A DNA stretch of 20,161 nt from Chloroflexota bacterium (GTDB taxonomy: Bacteria; Chloroflexota; Dehalococcoidia; Bin125), in the NCBI GenBank assembly GCA_026707335.1, contig JAPOXB010000143.1:1-20161 (forward strand). The letters are read 5' to 3'. Positions 16,409 to 20,161 of the stretch are shown here, piece by piece. The stretch's first letter is position 1. Every line of letters starts with the position of its first letter. The notes under the pieces were generated by a model. That model ran no database searches, was not told the origin of the DNA, and was given only the letters and a program-made list of their open reading frames with translations. Position numbers and translations under genes: made by a program.

Positions 16409-17167
16409 GTGTCCGCCTCCGAGCCGGCGCCGTGGTGGCGGCCCTTCCAAAGCGTCGGCACGGCGACGGTCTTCCACGTCGATCTGAGGCCGCACGCCGT
16501 CCGCGAGGACGCCGCCCTCGTCTGGCTCGATGAGGGGGAGGTGGCTCGTTGGTCGCGCTACCAGTTCGACGCGCCGCGCAGGCAATTCAGCCTGTGCCGG
16601 GCCGCGCTGCGCGCGCTGCTCTGCGAGCGGCTTGGCTGCCGCAACGATGACCTTGCTTTCCAGCACTCGAAGCACGGCAAGCCGTCGGCCGTGCTGCGGG
16701 ACCAGCCGGCGCCCATCGGCTTCAACGTCAGTCACAGCGGTGACCACGGATTGATCGCGTATGCGCCCGCGGGACGGATCGGCGTGGACGTGCAGGAACG
16801 GGTCGACCACCGCCGCCTCGAACTGCTGATGAAGGGCATGCTCTCCGACGAGGAGCGCGCCGAACTCGCCCGGACGGGCGGCGCCGCCCGCCTTCGCCTA
16901 TTCTTCGATCTCTGGACCATCAAGGAGGCGCTGATCAAGGCGGACGGCACGGGCCTCGCTCTGGATGCTTCCCGCTTCACGATCCCGCCGGCCATCAGTC
17001 ATGGCATGACCGGGGGAACGCTTGCATTGCCACAGGCGCCAGGGGTCGAGTGGCGGGTGGCGAGTCTCGGCGGCGAGCGCTTCGCCGCCGCGGTCGCCCA
17101 CGAGGTGCTCGCGGGGCCGGAGCCCACGCCGCGTCCGGAGCCGGCGCGGTCGGTGTTGTCCGTCTGA
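16409..17167 (+). CDS. 4'-phosphopantetheinyl transferase, Sfp/HetI type
   Basis: The 252-residue protein has the two-lobed Sfp/HetI layout. The N-terminal half includes RYQFDAPRRQFSLCRAALRALL and HSKHGKPSA; then FNVSHSGDHGLIAYA, IGVDVQ (Asp127) and FDLWTIKEALIKADGTGL (Trp169, Lys172-Glu173-Ala174, Lys177), the W/KEA signature. The enzyme transfers phosphopantetheine from CoA to a carrier protein serine; the adjacent carrier at 16113-16358 is the obvious partner. Gln129 stands where the third residue of the GVDxE magnesium motif is usually Glu. The start is GTG at 16409, with AGGCGG at 16396-16401 as a modest ribosome site. It is second in the operon. The C-terminal 15 residues (Pro-rich) look disordered. 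Confidence 0.9.
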   Translation: MSASEPAPWWRPFQSVGTATVFHVDLRPHAVREDAALVWLDEGEVARWSRYQFDAPRRQFSLCRAALRALLCERLGCRNDDLAFQHSKHGKPSAVLRDQPAPIGFNVSHSGDHGLIAYAPAGRIGVDVQERVDHRRLELLMKGMLSDEERAELARTGGAARLRLFFDLWTIKEALIKADGTGLALDASRFTIPPAISHGMTGGTLALPQAPGVEWRVASLGGERFAAAVAHEVLAGPEPTPRPEPARSVLSV

Positions 17168-17215
17168 AAAGCGTCCCGCGACTCGAAGCGGATCGCCGGG
17201 GAGGCCAGCAGCGGC

Positions 17216-18124
17216 ATGACGACTCCTGACACCGTCTGGGAGGTGCCGGCGCCGCTCTCGACGCTGGAGGTCGCCGTCGACGCCGGCACCGTCGTGACCG
17301 TGCGACGCCACGGCAACCCCGGCGGGCCCCGGATCGTCCTGGGCCACGGCAACGGCCTCGCGATCGACCTCTACTACCCGTTCTGGTCGCTCCTCAGCGA
17401 TGAGTTCGACATCCTCGCCTACGACCTGCGGAACCACGGCTGGAACGCGGTCGGTCCGATTGAGGACCATACCGTGCCGCAGATCGCGAAGGACCAGGAC
17501 GTCATCCTGGAGGCGATCGACGCGCACTACGGGGCGAAGCCGAAGATCGGCGTGTTCCACTCCGTCTCGGCGCTGACGACGCTGCTGTCGCCCAGCCAGG
17601 GCAGCCGCTTCTCCGCACTCATGATGTTCGACCCCCCACTGCGCCGGCCCGGCATCAGTCAGGATGAGTTCGATCGGGCCTCCATCCGAACTGCGGGATT
17701 GGCGACCCGCCGCTCGCACCACTTCCGCACGCGGGAGGCGTACATCGAGCTCCTGCGGTTCTCGCCGAACTACCGGCAGGTCGTCGGCGGGGTCCGGGAG
17801 CTGCTGGCGGAAACGACGCTCCGTGCGTCCCCGGACGGCAATGGCTACGACCTGCGCTGCCCGCCGGCGTACGAAGCGAAGATCATCGAGTACGCCCGCT
17901 TCTTCGCCGTGCTGGTCGACCTCTCCGAGTTGCAATGCCCGGTGAAGGTGATTGGCGCGGACCCGACATTGCCCTACGCCTATCTGCCGACGTTCGACTT
18001 CGGGGAGATGGTGAGCGTCGACTACGACTTCCTGCCCGATGCGACGCACTTCCTGCAGTTGGAACAGCCGCAGGTGTGCGCCGACCTCCTGCGTGAGTTC
18101 CTCGGCCGGCACGGCTGTCTCTAG
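17216..18124 (+). CDS. Alpha/beta hydrolase with atypical nucleophile elbow
   Basis: The 302-residue protein has the alpha/beta-hydrolase order: LGHGNG oxyanion-hole loop, DILAYDLRNHGWN strand 4 region, nucleophile elbow FHSVS (Ser116), a cap region, VIGADP (Asp249) and DATHFLQLEQP (His278). The predicted triad is Ser116-Asp249-His278. The elbow lacks both glycines of GxSxG, replaced by Phe and Ser. It could be an esterase, a thioesterase acting on the carrier-bound group, or a lyase-like member of the fold; the operon favours a thioesterase or editing role, but this is inference. The ATG at 17216 follows GGGGAGG (17198-17204) by 11 nt, 48 bp after the PPTase stop. It is last in the unit, directly before a strong hairpin. 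Confidence 0.82.
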   Translation: MTTPDTVWEVPAPLSTLEVAVDAGTVVTVRRHGNPGGPRIVLGHGNGLAIDLYYPFWSLLSDEFDILAYDLRNHGWNAVGPIEDHTVPQIAKDQDVILEAIDAHYGAKPKIGVFHSVSALTTLLSPSQGSRFSALMMFDPPLRRPGISQDEFDRASIRTAGLATRRSHHFRTREAYIELLRFSPNYRQVVGGVRELLAETTLRASPDGNGYDLRCPPAYEAKIIEYARFFAVLVDLSELQCPVKVIGADPTLPYAYLPTFDFGEMVSVDYDFLPDATHFLQLEQPQVCADLLREFLGRHGCL

Positions 18125-18128
18125 GCGG

Positions 18129-18149
18129 CGTCTTCGCTCCGCGAGGACG
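18129..18149 (+). terminator. Strong hairpin at the end of the carrier protein operon
   Basis: CGTCTTCGC (18129-18137) pairs with GCGAGGACG (18141-18149) as a 9-bp stem with one G-U pair and a 3-nt TCC loop, 4 nt after the hydrolase stop. No T-tract follows, so it may be a terminator of GC-rich type or a 3' end stabiliser. It overlaps an alternative GTG start of the next gene and argues against that start. Confidence 0.45.
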
Positions 18150-18175
18150 TGCCCCACCGCGCCGCCTGTGCCAGC

Positions 18176-18862
18176 ATGTCGCACATGCCGGTCGTCATCG
18201 GCGTCGATGGATGTGCGCGCGGCTGGGTGTTCATCCGGCTGGAGGACGGCGCCTTCGCGTCGGCGGCGCTGCATGAGCGCTTCGCCGAGGGCGTCGCCGC
18301 CGCAGCCGATGCGACCGTCATCGGCGTGGACATGCCGATCGGCTACCCGTCCTCTCCCGTCCTGCCGCGCGCTGCCGACGTCGCGGCGCGGATCATGCTG
18401 AAGGGTCGTGCGTCCAGCGTCTTCCCGGTGCCGCCCCGCGACGTCCTCACGGCACCGGACTGGGCGACCGCCAACGAGCGGTCGCGCGCCATGACCGGCC
18501 GGGGGCTTCCCCGGCAGAGCTACGCGCTCGCGGCGAAGATCATCGAGGTCGAGCGCGTGGCAGCGCAGGACGAGCGCGTGCACGAGGTGCACCCCGAGGT
18601 GTCGTTCCGCGCGCTGGCGGGTCGCCCGTTGGCGTCGAAGCGGCAGTGGAACGGCCATACGGAACGGCGCGCGCTGCTTGAGGCGACCGGCATCTGCATC
18701 CCCGACACCCTCGGGGAGGTGGGGACCGTCGCCGCGGACGATATCCTCGACGCCGCCGTCGCGGCATGGAGCGCCGGCCGCATCGCCGCCGGGGAGGCGG
18801 TCTCCCTGCCGTCGCCGCCCGAGCGCGACGCCGGCGGCCGCCCGATCGCCATCTGGTACTAG
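18176..18862 (+). CDS. DUF429 family protein, RNase H-like fold
   Basis: The 228-residue protein shows the DUF429 pattern: VIGVDGCARGWVFIRL near the start (Asp11), VIGVDMPIGYP (Asp52), ASSVFPVPPRDVL, then GLPRQSYALAAKIIEVE, VHEVHPEVSFRAL, and DDILDAAVAAW (Asp188, Asp189 and Asp192). These acidic residues fit the predicted RNase H-like nuclease fold; experimental function is not established. The start is not decided: ATG at 18176 and ATG at 18185 are equally possible and neither has a clear ribosome site. GTG at 18149 lies in the hairpin and is less likely. It lies 38 bp upstream of the next gene and may be co-transcribed with it. Confidence 0.85.
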   Translation: MSHMPVVIGVDGCARGWVFIRLEDGAFASAALHERFAEGVAAAADATVIGVDMPIGYPSSPVLPRAADVAARIMLKGRASSVFPVPPRDVLTAPDWATANERSRAMTGRGLPRQSYALAAKIIEVERVAAQDERVHEVHPEVSFRALAGRPLASKRQWNGHTERRALLEATGICIPDTLGEVGTVAADDILDAAVAAWSAGRIAAGEAVSLPSPPERDAGGRPIAIWY

Positions 18863-18900
18863 CGCGCTACGGCGGGAGACGGCGCGAAGGAGGAGACGGC

Positions 18901-19797
18901 ATGCGAATCGGATTCATCGGAACCGGCGCCATCGGCGGGCCCATGTGCCGCCACGTGATCCGCCACAGCGACGCCGACGTCATGGTGTTCGACCTCAACC
19001 CCGAGGCGGTGCAGCGCTGCACCGACGTGGGGGGCGTCGCCGCCGCGTCGGTCGCGGAGGCGGTGGAGGATGCCGACGTCTTGCTGACGTCCCTGCCGGG
19101 CCCGCGGGATGTCGAGGCGGTCGCGCTGGGTGCGGAGGGCATCGAAGGCCACGCACGGCCGGGCACGGTGTACTTCGACCTGACCACCAACTCGCCGGCC
19201 GTCGCGCGCAAGGTCGCGGCGCGGTTGCAGGCCGGGGGGATCACCATGCTGGACGCCCCGGTGAGCGGCGGCGTGGCCGGCGCCGAGGAGCGCACGCTGA
19301 CGGTCATGGCCGGGGGGGATGCGGCGGCGCTGGAGAAGCACCGGGGCGTGCTGGCATCGTTCGGCGAGAACATCATCCACACCGGCGACCTGGGCAGCGG
19401 CTGCATCGCGAAACTCGTCAACAACATGATCGCGTTCTGCACGACGGCGGCCGGCGCCGAGGGGCTCTTGCTCGGCACGATGGCCGGCGTCGATCCCGAG
19501 CTGCTCGAGCGGGTGGTCCGCCACTCGACCGGCGACAGCCGGGCGTTTCGCGGCCTCGCGAAGGACACGCTCGCCGGGGATTGGTCGCCCACGTTCGCGC
19601 TCGATCTCGCCTACAAGGACCTGCACCTGGCGCTGGAGTTGGCCGACGAGCTGAACGTCCCGCTGTCCCTCAGTCCGCAGGTGCACAACCTCATGCGCAT
19701 GGCCCGCGCCATGGGACACGGCGGCGACAACGCGACCGCAGTGATGCGCGTCTATGAGAGGACGATGGATACCGAGGTGCGGGCTCGCACGACGTAG
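18901..19797 (+). CDS. NAD(P)-dependent beta-hydroxyacid dehydrogenase (HIBADH family)
   Basis: The 298-residue enzyme has all family landmarks: GFIGTGAIGGPM (residues 4-15, dinucleotide binding), VFDLN at the end of the second strand, DAPVSGG (118-124, substrate loop), GSGCIAKLVNN with catalytic Lys171, and DLAYKDLHLALE near the end. Acidic Asp in VFDLN favours NAD. It should oxidise a 3-hydroxyacid such as 3-hydroxyisobutyrate, or reduce a semialdehyde, in the cytoplasm; the exact substrate is undecided between 3-hydroxyisobutyrate, tartronate semialdehyde and similar. AAGGAGG at 18887-18893 lies 7 nt before the ATG, an unusually strong site for this window. It is preceded by DUF429 and convergent with the last gene. 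Confidence 0.93.
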   Translation: MRIGFIGTGAIGGPMCRHVIRHSDADVMVFDLNPEAVQRCTDVGGVAAASVAEAVEDADVLLTSLPGPRDVEAVALGAEGIEGHARPGTVYFDLTTNSPAVARKVAARLQAGGITMLDAPVSGGVAGAEERTLTVMAGGDAAALEKHRGVLASFGENIIHTGDLGSGCIAKLVNNMIAFCTTAAGAEGLLLGTMAGVDPELLERVVRHSTGDSRAFRGLAKDTLAGDWSPTFALDLAYKDLHLALELADELNVPLSLSPQVHNLMRMARAMGHGGDNATAVMRVYERTMDTEVRARTT

Positions 19798-19813
19798 CGC
19801 CCCGAGCGCGAGC

Positions 19814-19835
19814 CTGCGTCCCCCGGATCACGCAG
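19814..19835. terminator. Small inverted repeat between convergent genes
   Basis: CTGCGT (19814-19819) and ACGCAG (19830-19835) form a 6-bp stem with a 10-nt loop in the 55-bp gap between two convergent genes. It could serve both strands, but there is no T-tract on either side. Confidence 0.25.
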
Positions 19836-19852
19836 CGACGACCCGCACCCCG

Positions 19853-20161
19853 CTATCCCCCGCCCACCCCGAAGCAGGGGAGATCCGCCAGCACGGCGGG
19901 CAGTCCCGTGAGATCGAAGCTGGCCCGGTGCCGCACGGTGTAGGGATCGCCCGGGCTCTCCGCGGCCTTCACGGTCAGATGCAGCGTGCGGCCCTGCTCG
20001 TAGTTCACGGCCAGCCAGGCGGTGAAGCCGGCCGGGTCCGCGGCGGCCATGCCCGGATAGGTCTGCGCCGACTCGATCCGGATCGTCAGGTTGTCCCACG
20101 TCGCCCCCGAGACCGGGAGGCCCTCCTCGACCTGGTAGTCCACCCGGAATTGTTCGATCAT
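19853..20161 (-). CDS. Small hypothetical protein, possibly 5'-truncated by window edge
   Basis: The frame runs 102 codons from an ATG that is exactly the last three bases of the window to a TAG at 19855-19853. I do not recognise the family. The visible sequence is alternating hydrophilic and hydrophobic (FRVDYQVEEG, then NLTIRIESAQTY, then RTLHLTVKAAES, then RHRASFDLTGL), suggesting a beta-rich soluble domain, and ends in Pro-Cys-Phe and a glycine tail. No signal peptide or membrane segment is seen. Because the ATG coincides with the edge, it may be an internal Met and the gene may extend further right. Codon use is like the neighbours, which supports a real gene. Confidence 0.55.
   Translation of the reverse strand: MIEQFRVDYQVEEGLPVSGATWDNLTIRIESAQTYPGMAAADPAGFTAWLAVNYEQGRTLHLTVKAAESPGDPYTVRHRASFDLTGLPAVLADLPCFGVGGG

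Noticed and set aside
18149..18175. GTG start for the DUF429 protein
   Set aside because: It sits in the hairpin after the hydrolase and its GAGG is too close (2 nt); the family motif begins just after the later ATG codons.

Overview
The window is very GC-rich with dense, short-spaced genes, GTG and ATG starts, and purine-rich ribosome binding sites. Gene content fits a free-living or sponge-associated Chloroflexota (SAR202/Dehalococcoidia-like): a giant cadherin/fibronectin surface protein, a YbaY-type lipoprotein, a VapB-like antitoxin, a class III aminotransferase, an SDR, a DUF429 protein and a 3-hydroxyisobutyrate dehydrogenase family enzyme. The taxonomic guess is inference from family content and style, not a marker gene.

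Layout. Bases 1-9447 (+) are the 3'-most 3148 codons of a giant modular cell-surface protein that enters the window already open. It is built from FN3, Ig-like and cadherin-like modules, followed by Pro/Asp-rich linkers, a 16-copy Asp-rich hexapeptide repeat and a C-terminal membrane anchor. Next, in the same orientation, come a lipoprotein with a YbaY domain and two tandem disulfide-type modules (9666-10853) and a PhnB-like VOC protein (10972-11415). At 11412-11748 (-) lies a VapB-type antitoxin gene whose vapC partner survives only as its two ends. The class III aminotransferase (11897-13282, +) converges on an SDR (13289-14062, -). The SDR is divergent from a 580-residue permease (14229-15971, +) that carries a C-terminal GHKL-ATPase-like domain and has apparently lost both hallmark NCS2 glutamates.

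Bases 16042-18149 look like one transcription unit: a good sigma70-type promoter, a small carrier protein, an Sfp/HetI-type phosphopantetheinyl transferase and an alpha/beta hydrolase, ending at a strong hairpin. No synthase or ligase is adjacent. A DUF429 protein and a beta-hydroxyacid dehydrogenase follow (+), and a small unrecognised protein runs convergently at the right edge (-).

The most interesting parts are the permease-GHKL fusion with altered transport residues, the stand-alone carrier protein/PPTase/hydrolase operon with unusual active-site motifs, the internally deleted vapC behind an intact antitoxin, and the giant adhesin in which conserved FN3/cadherin scaffolds alternate with strongly diverged middle modules. 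No rRNA, tRNA, CRISPR array or insertion sequence was seen.
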